64,000 nt of DNA from positions 2,542,001-2,606,000 of the forward strand of contig NZ_CP026949.1 of the NCBI RefSeq assembly GCF_003065425.1, written 5' to 3'. Origin of the DNA: Mycetocola zhujimingii. Its GTDB lineage: Bacteria > Actinomycetota > Actinomycetes > Actinomycetales > Microbacteriaceae. This document shows positions 11,001-20,054 of the stretch, piece by piece. The notes under the pieces were generated by a model. It was not told where the DNA came from. It made no database searches and saw nothing but the letters and a program-made list of their open reading frames with translations. Position numbers and translations under genes: made by a program. Numbering within the stretch: the stretch's first letter is position 1; every line of letters begins with the position of its first letter.

Positions 11001-13579
11001 TCGAAGCCGATGAGCTTTCCACCGGACGTTGAACTCGTTCGGAACCACAGCTCGGCCGCGAAAGTTGAGGAAGACCCACCAGCCACCGTGGTGGCGACGA
11101 GACTCTCCGGCGCACCGTTCATCGTCACTGCGGAATTTCCTTCGACGATGCCACGCGAGCCTCTCTCAACTCCAGCGCCGTACACTCCCGGCGTTGAGCC
11201 GAAAGTCGAGGAGTCGCGAGCGGTAGTACCGTCACGCTCAGCGAGGCGCCAGTAGAAATCAGGATCACCCGCGTAGACCGCCTGGCCATAGGTGTCGTCG
11301 GGTGCGGGATTTACCGCCGCAGAGCCCCCGGCGAGCGTGTAGTGACTGAGCACTTGCTGGCGAGTCAAAGCACCGCCGTACACGGCTGTTTCGTCAATCT
11401 GTCCGCCAAAGAAGTCCGACGAGGGGCGGTCAGGCCAACCCGAAAGGTTGTCGCCACCGACCCGCCAGACTCCGTGATAGGACTGAGCGTTCGTCGTTCC
11501 GTTCTGACCCACGCGCAGGCCATCAACGTAGAGCGCCATTCCACCCGCCCCCTGGGTAGCAACGATATGGTGCCATCCGCCGTCGTTGTAGGCAGATGCA
11601 CTCCGAATCGTCACCGCCGCCCCGGTATAGACACCGAACGTGAGCCGCCCGGAGTTGTCCATATAGATGTGCCGGTCATAGCTGCCGCTGTTGACGTTCT
11701 CACCTGAGTCTGTGCGCGGACGCCCATTGCCGTAGCCGATGATCTTCCCACCGGTGGTTGTAGTTGTCTTGATCCACGTCTCGATTGAGTACGTCGACGG
11801 CCCGGGGACATAGTTGTCTTCCCAGACATTGTCGTCGACATCGTCAAAGACCGCGGAGCCGGTCGTGTCCCCGGCGAATGCGCCATCCGCTGCACGTGCA
11901 ACGCCGTTCTGGGCGATCCCGCTCATACCGTCGGTCCTCGTCGCAGTAGCGCTCTTGTCTTGAATCCATACCCCGGTTGTGCCGTCATACTGCCAGTACA
12001 GTTGAGCACCGTCAGCGCGGACCTGGGCCGGGTAGTCGTTTGAGGATGCCGTTGCGCGAGTGGTGACGGCCGCAGAGAGCCCACTGGTGTTTGTCCCGTC
12101 GGATGCCGTTACCCGGTACGAATACTGGGTGCCTGTGTTCACTGCCGTGTCAACGAATGTCACCTGCGGGCGCTTCCACCATTGCGAGTTTGCCGTTCCT
12201 TCCCACACGGGAGTGCTCGCGTTGTTGCGGTAGATCCGGTACGTCAGGACGCTGTCGTCTGAGTCCACAACTGCGCGGAAGCGTACCTGAATCGACCCGG
12301 AGCTGGTCGCTTGTGCGGAAGCAACCGGTGTAGGAGGGGCCCCTGTGTCAGCGGCGCTGAATCGGGTCAGACCCTGTTGAGCCGTGTTGTTGATTCTGGT
12401 GAATTCACCTCCCGACCACAAATATGGCTGGCCGGTTGAGTTCCCGTTCGAGATAACGAGGGCGCGAGGGCCGATCCCTTCGCCTGTGCCGTCGTTACCG
12501 AGCGGGTTCCAGCCAAGTAATTCGGCGGATTCCGCATTCTGCGCAGTGAAGTACGTCCGTTTACCGTCCTGGAAAGCGCGGTTGGATGAACAGTCGTGGG
12601 CGTGGTTAGCTGCGTAGACAGTTCCTCGATATTCAAGCAACGCCTGAGTAGCACCGAGGCAGGTATCGCGCCATTTTTGCTCGAGGGTGTTCCAGCTGAT
12701 GGCGAAACGCCCGTCAAACACACCACCGCCGGTACCCTCGTTACCGCCGTAAAAGGTGTCCCCGCTGGAATACAGCGCCTTCGTCACCGATGTGCTTGGA
12801 ATGAATCCCACCGGATAGTTGCGGACATTCGCTCCTGAGATCGCGTCGACCACGCCGATGGAGTGCGAGTCCTGACCGTTGACGAAGAAGAAGTCTCCGC
12901 CAACGGCTACCTTGGAACCGTCTGGCGAGACAGCCACCGCACGTCCGGTGAGTTCGGTGTTCGCCACCCACGGAAGCAACGCACCTGTCGTCGCATTCAC
13001 CGCGGCGAAGCTCAGCCGTTCCTGCGCGGCCACGCTCTTAAACGCGCCCGCGAGATAAAGGGTATTGCCTTTCACCGCGAGGCCATAGACGACCGATGAA
13101 ATGGCGCTTGTGCGCAAGGGGCGGACTGAACAGGAGTTCACGTCGATGGCGGCCACCCTGGCCACCGTGACACCCGACATGCTTGAGAAGTTGCCGCCAA
13201 CATAGACGGTATTCCCGTCATCGGAGGTGACGATTGCGCGTATTGTCGGCGTTCCGCCGCTCAGCGCGACAGTGAACTGGCAGGGGTCAGGCGCACCAGT
13301 TTCAGCGTTGAACACCGCGAGTGCGTTCCGGGTTTGAGCCGTTCCGGAGCCGCCGGTCGGCGGGCGAATCTGGGAGAACGTTCCTCCGGCGATAACTTTG
13401 CCGTTCGATTGCCCCAATGCATAAACGACACCATTGGTTTGCCAGGTCGGAAGGTTTTCCGCGCTGAAGTGAACACCAGGAGACAGCGCCGACGCTGCCT
13501 GAGGTGACAACGACCCGACGATCAGTCCTGTTACTAGGGTGAGCACCGCAATGGTCCCGCCCAGAGCGCGTGAGCGCAT
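8075..13579 (-). CDS. Giant secreted multidomain surface protein (beta-propeller, FN3, LamG, DNRLRE)
   Basis: 1,834 residues from ATG 13579 (GGGGAC upstream). Signal peptide: MRSRALGGTIAVLTLVTGLI then a PQAASA-like cleavage site. Order: propeller-like region with NGKVIAGGTF and NTVYVGGNFSS repeats (about 30-400); FN3; two LamG domains (STYSIETWIKT and AAELWFRTSS blocks); four FN3 (DSTAPAMP, DTIAPSVP, DRTAPTAP, DSSAPTAP); DNRLRE/CBM96; FN3 (DTTAPSVP); a second DNRLRE ending at the C-terminus. No LPXTG anchor, membrane tail or catalytic site is seen. DNRLRE and LamG modules bind glycans, so a scaffold or matrix protein is likely. It is encoded upstream of, and coupled to, the GDPD-like lipoprotein. 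Confidence 0.85.
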   Translation of the reverse strand: MRSRALGGTIAVLTLVTGLIVGSLSPQAASALSPGVHFSAENLPTWQTNGVVYALGQSNGKVIAGGTFSQIRPPTGGSGTAQTRNALAVFNAETGAPDPCQFTVALSGGTPTIRAIVTSDDGNTVYVGGNFSSMSGVTVARVAAIDVNSCSVRPLRTSAISSVVYGLAVKGNTLYLAGAFKSVAAQERLSFAAVNATTGALLPWVANTELTGRAVAVSPDGSKVAVGGDFFFVNGQDSHSIGVVDAISGANVRNYPVGFIPSTSVTKALYSSGDTFYGGNEGTGGGVFDGRFAISWNTLEQKWRDTCLGATQALLEYRGTVYAANHAHDCSSNRAFQDGKRTYFTAQNAESAELLGWNPLGNDGTGEGIGPRALVISNGNSTGQPYLWSGGEFTRINNTAQQGLTRFSAADTGAPPTPVASAQATSSGSIQVRFRAVVDSDDSVLTYRIYRNNASTPVWEGTANSQWWKRPQVTFVDTAVNTGTQYSYRVTASDGTNTSGLSAAVTTRATASSNDYPAQVRADGAQLYWQYDGTTGVWIQDKSATATRTDGMSGIAQNGVARAADGAFAGDTTGSAVFDDVDDNVWEDNYVPGPSTYSIETWIKTTTTTGGKIIGYGNGRPRTDSGENVNSGSYDRHIYMDNSGRLTFGVYTGAAVTIRSASAYNDGGWHHIVATQGAGGMALYVDGLRVGQNGTTNAQSYHGVWRVGGDNLSGWPDRPSSDFFGGQIDETAVYGGALTRQQVLSHYTLAGGSAAVNPAPDDTYGQAVYAGDPDFYWRLAERDGTTARDSSTFGSTPGVYGAGVERGSRGIVEGNSAVTMNGAPESLVATTVAGGSSSTFAAELWFRTSSTSGGKLIGFENTQSGNGSDYDKQIYMTNSGSLIFGVYTGGVAYVESPISYNDGSWHHVVGVQDATGMKLYVDGSLINSNGTVSNQSFTGYWRVGGGNINGWPSQPSNFYFAGSIDEAALYSRTLTAQEIANHHALGVNDSTAPAMPENVDGRFEDGAVTLSWDAASDDTAVQSYRVYRGESADFTADSSSFVDEVTETSWTGINPEIGTAYYRIVAVDGSGNVSAPTSAVAVTVTDTIAPSVPSGVTASAGATSATITWTASTDNVGVATYALYRGNNAGFEANASNRIAELTGTSYTDTGLQPGSYFYRVTAVDAAGNVTAPSEASGEVVIAAPDRTAPTAPTDVSAGADQTSVTVEWEASTDNVGVVRYSVHRGTTSGFAVNGSTLIAETTETRYVDAGLEVGTYYYKVTAADAAGNVSAASGASNPVTIVIVDSSAPTAPVGVTAQNQGSTVQVDWSASSDNVAVTGYTVYRGATVGFAADATSRIGDSAGTSYSDPDLANGTYYYRVTAVDAAGNVSAPSEAAAATVGQPVSDPIVMRVTPTEDAMVYQSSPATNYGQNNQLSARGAASNSAFESFLKFPLPVAPPGMVLSEATITTRTSTDATAGSTDTHTYSLAASSWAEDTLTWNNRPTGSGPTMGTLTGASATNTVYTASLAAGPLAGLTGQNVSLRLTSGGGDNLRLWSSEASNVSYRPVLTLTFRPGTGPEPDTTAPSVPTGVSTAVNQSAVTVSWSASTDSVGVTGYSIYRGATSDFPANATSRIAGTSGTSFTDSPVSAGTWYYRIDATDAAGNLSAPSAAVAAIVSPPSPAAVTVQVPATDDAMVVQAAGGTNYGSNTQLSARGGGTAQIESFLHFDLPTAPIGYTLTGATFTVRTSTDPAAGSIDTFTLSTAADGWTEAGLTWNNRPTTSAQTMGTMGPMTATNTQYVGALSIETLGSLLGQTVSARFTGNGSDNVRLWSTESGTASYRPMITLTYTPNA

Positions 13580-13772
13580 GTTGTCCCCGTTCGGAAATCG
13601 ACACGGCGCAAGGCCAGGTCGGTATAGGAAAAGTGATGCCCACAACGCAGAACGCCGAATCGCGAGTATCTGAAGATTACTCACGTTTGACCGCAGGGGA
13701 ACCACCCCGATAGGGGGCCAAAACTGAGAAAAGCTCGCGTTATGCGGTAGATTCCGAATTTGGAACCGAACC

Positions 13773-14525
13773 GTGAACCGCTCGCCCGAGCTCGACGTCA
13801 GGATGCACCCAGTGACCACCTTCAAATTGGCGTACGCAGAACTGGTGCAGGCCCAAAAGCCGAAGAAGGGCGTGTCACTGTACAGCCGGCACGTGAACAG
13901 GCCTCTCGGCAGGATGCTCGCGGCCGCGTTGCACAGTGTGGGCGCCAGCCCCAACCAGGTCACGCTTCTCTCGGCAATAGCTACTACAGCCGGGCTCGCG
14001 GTGCTGGTTTCGCAGCGCCCGGGGCTTGCCGTGGGCATCGTCGTCGCGCTACTGCTCGCGCTCGGCTTCGCGCTCGACTCGGCAGACGGCCAGGTGGCAC
14101 GACTCTCCGGGCGCCAGTCACCCGCTGGAGAATGGCTCGATCACGTCGTCGACGCCGCAAAGATGGTCGCCGTTCACGGTTGCGTATTCGTCGCTGCGTG
14201 GCTTCACACGTCGGTCGAGACGCTATGGCTTTCAATTCCCCTCGTTTTCCAGGTGATCTCCACGCTGCTGTTCGCCGGGGGAACACTGCTCGAACTCATT
14301 GAGCGCTCACTCCCCGCGAGGCGGGAAGTGGTGCCGAGCCGTCCCTCCACGGTGCGAGCGGTCGGACTATTGCCAGCGGATTACGGAGTTCTGTGCCTGA
14401 GCTTCGTAGTCTGGGGCTTCACCCCCGTGTTCGTCGTGGCGTACAGCCTTCTCTTTCTGGCGAACGCAGCCATCGCCGCAATGCTTCTCACCAAGTGGTT
14501 CCGGGAGTTGTCCGCACGCCCCTGA
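13773..14525 (+). CDS. CDP-alcohol phosphatidyltransferase family protein
   Basis: About 250 residues, multi-pass membrane protein. The family signature D(x)2DGx2ARx8Gx3Dx3D is complete in DSADGQVAR and GEWLDHVVD (about residues 105-130). The N-terminal KPKKGVSLYSRHVNRPLGR precedes it. Enzymes of this family displace CMP from a CDP-alcohol by a second alcohol or phosphate. Its partner for activated alcohol may be the TagD-like enzyme at 4568. GTG 13773 was chosen; ATG 13803 and GTG 13812 are also in frame and nearer the conserved start. It is divergent from the giant protein. Phospholipid synthesis is possible, but the location argues for polymer decoration. Confidence 0.8.
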   Translation: MNRSPELDVRMHPVTTFKLAYAELVQAQKPKKGVSLYSRHVNRPLGRMLAAALHSVGASPNQVTLLSAIATTAGLAVLVSQRPGLAVGIVVALLLALGFALDSADGQVARLSGRQSPAGEWLDHVVDAAKMVAVHGCVFVAAWLHTSVETLWLSIPLVFQVISTLLFAGGTLLELIERSLPARREVVPSRPSTVRAVGLLPADYGVLCLSFVVWGFTPVFVVAYSLLFLANAAIAAMLLTKWFRELSARP

Positions 14526-14526
14526 G

Positions 14527-15231
14527 TCACAGGGCATTCTCGACGGTGGTATCGGTATCAGGAATGAAGACGCGCGACGTGGAGGTCGTCTCCCGGTCAA
14601 ACCATTCGCCGCTCACAGGACGCTTATACTCCGCCGGTACGCCGGCCCAGAGGCCCGCTGCCGGATGACCTTTGAGGTGCGGCAGAACCGACCCCGCGGC
14701 GAGGACCGACCTGGCGGGAAGGACCGCACCGCCCAGAAGGAGGCATCGCGCACCCACGAAACTCCGTTCACCGATGACGATCGGGTACGCGACCTGGGCG
14801 TCACGTGCGAGGTCAACGCTGTGAGACAACACTCGGGTGTCGTGCCCGGCGATCGATGACAGCTCACCAACCCGCAACCCGCCGGAACAATCGAGCTGGT
14901 GACGGCTCGTAATTTTTGCACGCGAGCCAAGGTCGAGTCTGGCGCCAACGGGGTAGAGCCGCACATATACCGGGTGAGAGGAAATGACATTGAGACGCCC
15001 GATCGATGCACCGGACCCGACCGACACGGTCGACATGTGTTTGATCAGGTTCCATTTACCGATGCGACTTCCCGGTTCCATCACGAACGAGTCGACGCCC
15101 CACACAAAGTTCGAGCGTGCGCGCGCGCCAGGATCTATTTGGTGCCCGAGGCGTCGGAGCAGGCGATTCTTCACCGGTCCGGCAGGAAGCAGCCAAACGG
15201 CCATCACCAAACCCAATCTAGATCTGTGCAC
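14527..15231 (-). CDS. Left-handed beta-helix (hexapeptide) acyltransferase
   Basis: 234 residues from a GTG at 15231 that overlaps the wzx stop, with AGGAGA seven bases upstream. Hexapeptide-like repeats occur from ARSNFVWGVDSFVMEPGSRI onward, with SVGSGASIGRLNVIS and SFVGARCLLLGGAVLPARSV. A histidine in AGHDTRV could act as the base, as in acetyltransferases of this fold. It probably O-acetylates a sugar of the repeat unit, on the cytoplasmic face. The C-terminus lies two bases from the end of the convergent CDP-alcohol transferase gene. Confidence 0.75.
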   Translation of the reverse strand: MHRSRLGLVMAVWLLPAGPVKNRLLRRLGHQIDPGARARSNFVWGVDSFVMEPGSRIGKWNLIKHMSTVSVGSGASIGRLNVISSHPVYVRLYPVGARLDLGSRAKITSRHQLDCSGGLRVGELSSIAGHDTRVLSHSVDLARDAQVAYPIVIGERSFVGARCLLLGGAVLPARSVLAAGSVLPHLKGHPAAGLWAGVPAEYKRPVSGEWFDRETTSTSRVFIPDTDTTVENAL

Positions 15232-16513
15232 GTTGAGTTCTCCTCGTATTGACTGCGGTAGACACAGGCCCGTCGGCTCGTCGAAAAGTGGTGAACACAC
15301 CGGTGAGCTCAATCCCCACGCGGAGAGCGAGGCCGACGAGAATGGCCCCCAGCGCCCCACTCGGCCCAAAGAAGACGGCGCCGACGGCGACAAGCGGAAG
15401 TCCAACCAGGCTGCCGACGAGCGTGGCGGTGGCCACGACATTCACCCGATCGATGGCAATCAGGATTGCTTTGCTCACGACGGCCTCGAACAGGGCCAGG
15501 GCGACAAATCCCGCCATCAGCACGAGTGTCGTGGTTCCGGGGCGAATCTGATCACCGCCAAGCCACGCAATCAAATAGGGCGCGACGCTGAGCATGCCCA
15601 CACCAAGAAGGATGGAAAAGAGTAAAGACAGCGCGAGCGCTCGAAACACCCGCTCACGCAACCGATCACTCGTTGCTCGAGGCACCCACCCCTGAAACAC
15701 GGTCACGAACGGATTGAGAGCAACCGATACCTGACGCTGAACTTTATCCACGATCGCATAAACCGGAAGGGCATAGGGGGCGACGGCAGACACGATCAGG
15801 ACGGGGGCAGCCACGTATCCGGACGATAGCAGGGTCGAACTGAGGCCAAGCCCCTGCGAACCCAGAACGCTCCACAGCGGGCTGCGCGGCAGCCTCTCAC
15901 CCCGCGGCACACCGCTTACACCTTGAATGAAGATCGACGAGGCGACGAACGCCAGCACCATCCCGCCCAGCACACACATGACCCCCACGAACGCATCGGC
16001 CCCCGCGAGCATGAGGGCGATTCCCACCACTGTCCCCAGCACGCGTGGAAATGTCTCGAGAAAGAACAAGGCATACGGCCGCGAAAGACCGACAAAATAC
16101 CAACTCGCCGTGAGCCCGACCGCTGCCGTGGAGAGTGCCCCGACCGCAGCAAGATCCGGGCGCGTCGGCGTCAGGAGTGCGGCAAGACTCGCCGCAGTCG
16201 CCCCTACCGGCACAAGAAGGACGCACTTGACCCAGAGGGACTCGGAGTGAGCGCGCACTCGCGCTGGTGGATCGGCCCGCGCTACGACAGCCGGCCCGGT
16301 CAGGCCCCAGCCATATCCCACCACAACGGCGGCAACGCCGCCGATGGATTGTCCGACGGCGATGGACGCCCACGCCCGCGGGCCGTCCGCTCCAACCATG
16401 ACGGGAATGATCGCCAGCGATGCCACAGCCAGGACGAGCATTGAGAGGGAATAGCCCGCAATTTTGCTGAGCCCGGACCTGGCAGCGACCAAACGACGTG
16501 TGCCTCTCGACAT
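15218..16513 (-). CDS. wzx: Wzx-type polysaccharide flippase (MATE/MOP superfamily)
   Basis: 431 residues with about 12 transmembrane helices. It starts MSRGTRRLVAARSGLSKIAG after GGAGAGTGGAGCC. The pattern of long hydrophobic helices, the cytoplasmic basic loops (RATSDRLRERVFRA) and the context identify a lipid-linked repeat-unit flippase. It would carry the undecaprenyl-linked oligosaccharide across the membrane to Wzy. The acyltransferase gene downstream is coupled to it. The in-frame ATG at 16852 would add 113 residues overlapping the wcaF gene and was not used. Confidence 0.82.
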   Translation of the reverse strand: MSRGTRRLVAARSGLSKIAGYSLSMLVLAVASLAIIPVMVGADGPRAWASIAVGQSIGGVAAVVVGYGWGLTGPAVVARADPPARVRAHSESLWVKCVLLVPVGATAASLAALLTPTRPDLAAVGALSTAAVGLTASWYFVGLSRPYALFFLETFPRVLGTVVGIALMLAGADAFVGVMCVLGGMVLAFVASSIFIQGVSGVPRGERLPRSPLWSVLGSQGLGLSSTLLSSGYVAAPVLIVSAVAPYALPVYAIVDKVQRQVSVALNPFVTVFQGWVPRATSDRLRERVFRALALSLLFSILLGVGMLSVAPYLIAWLGGDQIRPGTTTLVLMAGFVALALFEAVVSKAILIAIDRVNVVATATLVGSLVGLPLVAVGAVFFGPSGALGAILVGLALRVGIELTGVFTTFRRADGPVSTAVNTRRTQRAQI

Positions 16514-16662
16514 GGCTCCACTCTCCGGGAGTTCCACCCAACTATCGATTTCCTTGCGCGTATCGCTCAACGCTAGCGCGAATACCGAGGAATCCTCAAA
16601 TACCCACAACGGGGGCGTCGCCGAAGAGCGTTCGGGCCAAATTACGTGCGTACACTGTCGGG

Positions 16663-17277
16663 ATGACCACCCACCGCGACGGTTCCGAGCGCCATAGCGC
16701 GACCCCGACAACGCCATCGAGCGCGGAACCGATATCCCGGAGAAACCTCTCTGGATTCTCCGGTGCCGGGTATGACCGGGGACGCAACGCCCTGTGGCAG
16801 GTAGCGTGGCTGTTGGTCTCCGGGCTGGTGTCGATTCGGTGGTGGTGCCCACCGAGTGCGAGAGTCAGCATCCTCCGTGCCTTCGGGGCGACCATCGGCC
16901 GAGGAGTCAACATTCGCCACGGCGTTCGTATTCATTGGCCATGGAAGCTCACTGTTGGAGACAACTCGTGGATCGGAGAACAGACCTGGATTCTGAACCT
17001 CGAGCCCGTGACAATCGGATCAGACGTCTGTATCTCACAGGGGGTCCTCCTCTGCACAGGTAGCCATGACAGGCGCTCCCCCACTTTCGAATTTGATAAT
17101 GCGCCGATCGTTGTCGGTGATGGTGCGTGGATCGCCGCTCGCGCTACGGTGCTCAGAGGATCCACGATCGGCCACGACGCGGTTGTCGGCGCCACAGCAC
17201 TTGTCAGCGACAGCGTCCGCCCCGGCGCGCTCGTCCTGGCCCCTCGGGCACGGCCGACGGATGCGGTATCGCGCTGA
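16663..17277 (+). CDS. wcaF: WcaF-like acetyltransferase
   Basis: 204 residues with the WcaF features: hydrophobic ALWQVAWLLVSGLVSIRWWC, then LRAFGATIGRGVNIRHGVRI, PWKLTVGDNSWIGEQTWILN and DVCISQGVLLCTGSHDR, hexapeptide repeats ending in DGAWIAARATVLRGSTIG. Such enzymes O-acetylate colanic-acid-type sugars, using acetyl-CoA. The histidine in TGSHD is the likely catalytic base. It lies one base before the next glycosyltransferase, so both are in one operon. Confidence 0.85.
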   Translation: MTTHRDGSERHSATPTTPSSAEPISRRNLSGFSGAGYDRGRNALWQVAWLLVSGLVSIRWWCPPSARVSILRAFGATIGRGVNIRHGVRIHWPWKLTVGDNSWIGEQTWILNLEPVTIGSDVCISQGVLLCTGSHDRRSPTFEFDNAPIVVGDGAWIAARATVLRGSTIGHDAVVGATALVSDSVRPGALVLAPRARPTDAVSR

Positions 17278-17278
17278 C

Positions 17279-18388
17279 ATGCGAATCCTCTCGATCGTTA
17301 CGCTCATCAGCCCGAATGGCGAATATGGTGGACCAGTTCGCGTGGCCGTCAATCAGGCCCGAACTTTGATGGAACGCGGGCACGACGTCACGATTGCCGG
17401 CGGGCATCGTGGCTTCGAATCTGCCGCCCCCGTCCTTTATGACGGCGTCCCCGCGGTACTTTTCCCGGCGAGGACGATCATGCCAGGGGCAGGATTCGCC
17501 GGCTTGACCGCGCCAGGGCTCCGGCGCTGGCTGTCGTCGAATCTTCAGAACTTTGAGGTGGTGCACATCCATGCAGCTCGGGACCTGGTGACGCAACCTG
17601 CCGCCTACCAGGTCAAGCGCGCGCGAGTCCCGTTTGTGCTTCAGACACACGGCATGATCGACCCTTCCTCCCATCCGCTCGCCCGTCCGTTGGACGCGTT
17701 GTTGACGCGCCGGATCCTGAAGAGTGCGAGGCGCGTTTTCTATCTCACTCCCGAAGAACGACGCGGATTGGAGGCGGTTGGGGGCAACAGCCTCTCGCTG
17801 CAGGAGCTCTCGAACGGCGTACCGGTACCTGATATCGAACCCCACCGGGAGCCCGGATCCGTCGAGGTTCTCTTCCTCGCGCGGCTCGCGCCTCGTAAGC
17901 GTCCGGGATTCTTCGTCAATACTGCCTCAACTTTGGCGCCGGACTACCCCGACGTACGCTTTACCCTCGTCGGCCCAGACGAGGGAGAAGGCGCGGCCAC
18001 ACGCGCAGCCATCGACGAGGCAAAGACTCCGCGCCTATCTTGGGACGGACCTCTCGCGCCCGAAGCGACCAGCCAACGCATGGCTCGCTCATCCATCTAC
18101 GTCCTGCCGTCGGTGGATGAACCGTTCCCTATGTCCGTGCTCGAAGCTATGTCACTCGGCCTGCCGGTCGTCATTACGGAGTCCTGTGGTCTGGCCGAGA
18201 TCGTGCGGCGGGCCGAGTGTGGACTCGTCATCAATGAAACTCAGTCGGGTCTGGATGACGCGGTGCGCTTTTTGCTGGATAACCCGGACATAGCCGAGGC
18301 GATGGGGCAGAGGGGCGCAAAGGCCACCCGAAAGGACTTGAGCATGGGCCGTGTTGCCGACATTCTCGAGTTGGCATATACCAGCTAA
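17279..18388 (+). CDS. Glycosyltransferase family 4 protein
   Basis: 369 residues, GT-B fold. N-terminal domain: ILSIVTLISPNGEYGGPVRV and HVVHIHAARDL-like acceptor region. C-terminal domain: EVLFLARLAPRKRPGFFV and the E-x7-E type stretch EPFPMSVLEAMSLGLPVV. It starts one base after wcaF. Its stop overlaps the stop of the convergent wzy by two bases (18386-18387), so transcripts collide there. It would add one sugar of the repeat unit; specificity cannot be read. Confidence 0.85.
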   Translation: MRILSIVTLISPNGEYGGPVRVAVNQARTLMERGHDVTIAGGHRGFESAAPVLYDGVPAVLFPARTIMPGAGFAGLTAPGLRRWLSSNLQNFEVVHIHAARDLVTQPAAYQVKRARVPFVLQTHGMIDPSSHPLARPLDALLTRRILKSARRVFYLTPEERRGLEAVGGNSLSLQELSNGVPVPDIEPHREPGSVEVLFLARLAPRKRPGFFVNTASTLAPDYPDVRFTLVGPDEGEGAATRAAIDEAKTPRLSWDGPLAPEATSQRMARSSIYVLPSVDEPFPMSVLEAMSLGLPVVITESCGLAEIVRRAECGLVINETQSGLDDAVRFLLDNPDIAEAMGQRGAKATRKDLSMGRVADILELAYTS

Positions 18389-19854
18389 GCGCGGTCGAGT
18401 CTTTCGACATTTCTTCGCTGGCGGACGAAAAGCACGCAGGCCACCGCTACGGCCATCGCTCCCGTAGCTTGGAGCAACGAACCACGCATCAGGATTGTCA
18501 TATAGACAGGAAAGATTGCGCCGACCACCGCCCAGAGGCCACCGAGTCCGAACGAGAGCAGCAGCCTGGTATCCATGAACCTCAACCCGATACCCGCGAG
18601 CACGAACCCGACAACCACGAGAATGACCCCGCCGTTGACCAGCAATTCCGCCCACAGCGGCGCTGACAGGTTGTCGAAAGTGTACCCTCGGTAGTTGGCC
18701 AGAACGATGCCGGTATCCGTCGGTTTATCCGCCCACAGAGCTCGCGGCACCCAGAAAAGCACGCTCCCCAAAAACTGTCGGAACGGAATCACCAGCCCGT
18801 CCACCCAGTACGAGAACGCATTTGCTACCTGCCAGAACGCGTCATAGTCGGGGTTGCTCATATATTCGCCGAAGAATCCATTTCGCGTGAGTTTCACCTC
18901 TTCGCTCCGGAACGCGTCTGCGAGAGGAAACAGAAACAGAAAGGCTCCGAGCGTGCTGGCGAGAGTCACCCGCACACGCTTCCCCGACACCAGGGCGCCG
19001 GCGTAAACAGCGAGGGCGAAGCCAACTGTTCCGAATGTGTATCGCGCGCTGCCGACGGGATTCACGATGAGAAGCAGTACCACGACGCAACCCACCAAAC
19101 TGAGGGTGTACAAGCGAACCGCCTTCGGTGCCTGAGCACGACGCCGAAGCTGTGCAATCGCCCCCGCGCCCACAAGGAGCGGATAAATCGCGAGCGCGTA
19201 CATCACAGAACGAATGGCCGGATCGGGCCACGCCCCCTCACGGGCAGCGAAGGACGCTGCGCGACTGCCAAGCAACGCGCCTGGACCAACAGACAGCAGG
19301 AAGTACGCGCTCGCTGCGAGCCCCACACCAACGAGAAGCAACGTATGCCTTCTGTCGACAAGCGCAATGGTGGGCAGCGCGTTTTCCTGAGTACTGACAG
19401 ACCGCAAAACAGATCGTTCGCGACCCATCCGCGCCAGACGGCCGAGTTCATAGGCACCGAGCCCCAGACAGACGATCAAAGCCGTGGGAAGGTACAACCC
19501 CTCGTCGATTCCGGGAGTAGTGGTCGATGTGAGGCCGGACCGCAACTGCACGGTTGGCGCTATACCCATAAAGATGTAGCAGAACATCCAGAAGAAGAAA
19601 TCAAAGAGCCTCGGCATCCCAGCGACGATCAACCAGCCGAGCCGTACCCCACCCCACACTATTATCGCCGCGGTGAATACCCAGGCATCGGTGAGACCAA
19701 CATCATCGACTTGAGCCACCAACGTGAGCGGGATCACCCCCGAGAGCAGGGCGGTAATGGCTACGAGCGCGACGGACTGGCCAACGTGCCAGCGCTTGCT
19801 GGCACGAACTGGAACTGTGGGCGTGGCGAGGTCAGCGGATGTCACGTCGCCCAT
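18385..19854 (-). CDS. wzy: Wzy-type oligosaccharide repeat unit polymerase
   Basis: 489 residues with about ten transmembrane helices and a larger extracytoplasmic loop (FRSEEVKLTRNGFFGEYMSN to WALWADKPTDTGIVLANY). The loop with ADKPTDTG and a nearby arginine is common in oligosaccharide repeat unit polymerases of Gram-positive capsule loci. It would polymerise lipid-linked units outside the membrane. ATG 19854 was chosen; a GTG at 19872 is in frame and equally possible. It is divergent from the Wzz-kinase at 20055. Confidence 0.78.
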   Translation of the reverse strand: MGDVTSADLATPTVPVRASKRWHVGQSVALVAITALLSGVIPLTLVAQVDDVGLTDAWVFTAAIIVWGGVRLGWLIVAGMPRLFDFFFWMFCYIFMGIAPTVQLRSGLTSTTTPGIDEGLYLPTALIVCLGLGAYELGRLARMGRERSVLRSVSTQENALPTIALVDRRHTLLLVGVGLAASAYFLLSVGPGALLGSRAASFAAREGAWPDPAIRSVMYALAIYPLLVGAGAIAQLRRRAQAPKAVRLYTLSLVGCVVVLLLIVNPVGSARYTFGTVGFALAVYAGALVSGKRVRVTLASTLGAFLFLFPLADAFRSEEVKLTRNGFFGEYMSNPDYDAFWQVANAFSYWVDGLVIPFRQFLGSVLFWVPRALWADKPTDTGIVLANYRGYTFDNLSAPLWAELLVNGGVILVVVGFVLAGIGLRFMDTRLLLSFGLGGLWAVVGAIFPVYMTILMRGSLLQATGAMAVAVACVLFVRQRRNVERLDRA

Positions 19855-20054
19855 CCCATCATCGAGGGGCACGCACCACACACACCCACAACAGGGCACA
19901 AACCTGAGATTCACTCACTTCACGCATGACCATGTGCATATCATGACATGTGGCGGCGGGCAGTCCGGCATTCGTGTGCGGACATCCCGCGGCATCACGT
20001 CAACCGGGCTGTCGCGTGCACGAGCGCCGCGTGCCGGCCAATGAGGGGAACGAA

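Noticed and set aside
13580-14038. N-terminal extension of the giant protein
   Set aside because: It overlaps the divergent CDP-alcohol transferase and would put the signal peptide 153 residues inside; ATG 13579 gives a proper signal peptide.
16514-16852. N-terminal extension of Wzx
   Set aside because: It overlaps wcaF on the other strand and has no helix pattern; ATG 16513 has a good ribosome-binding site.
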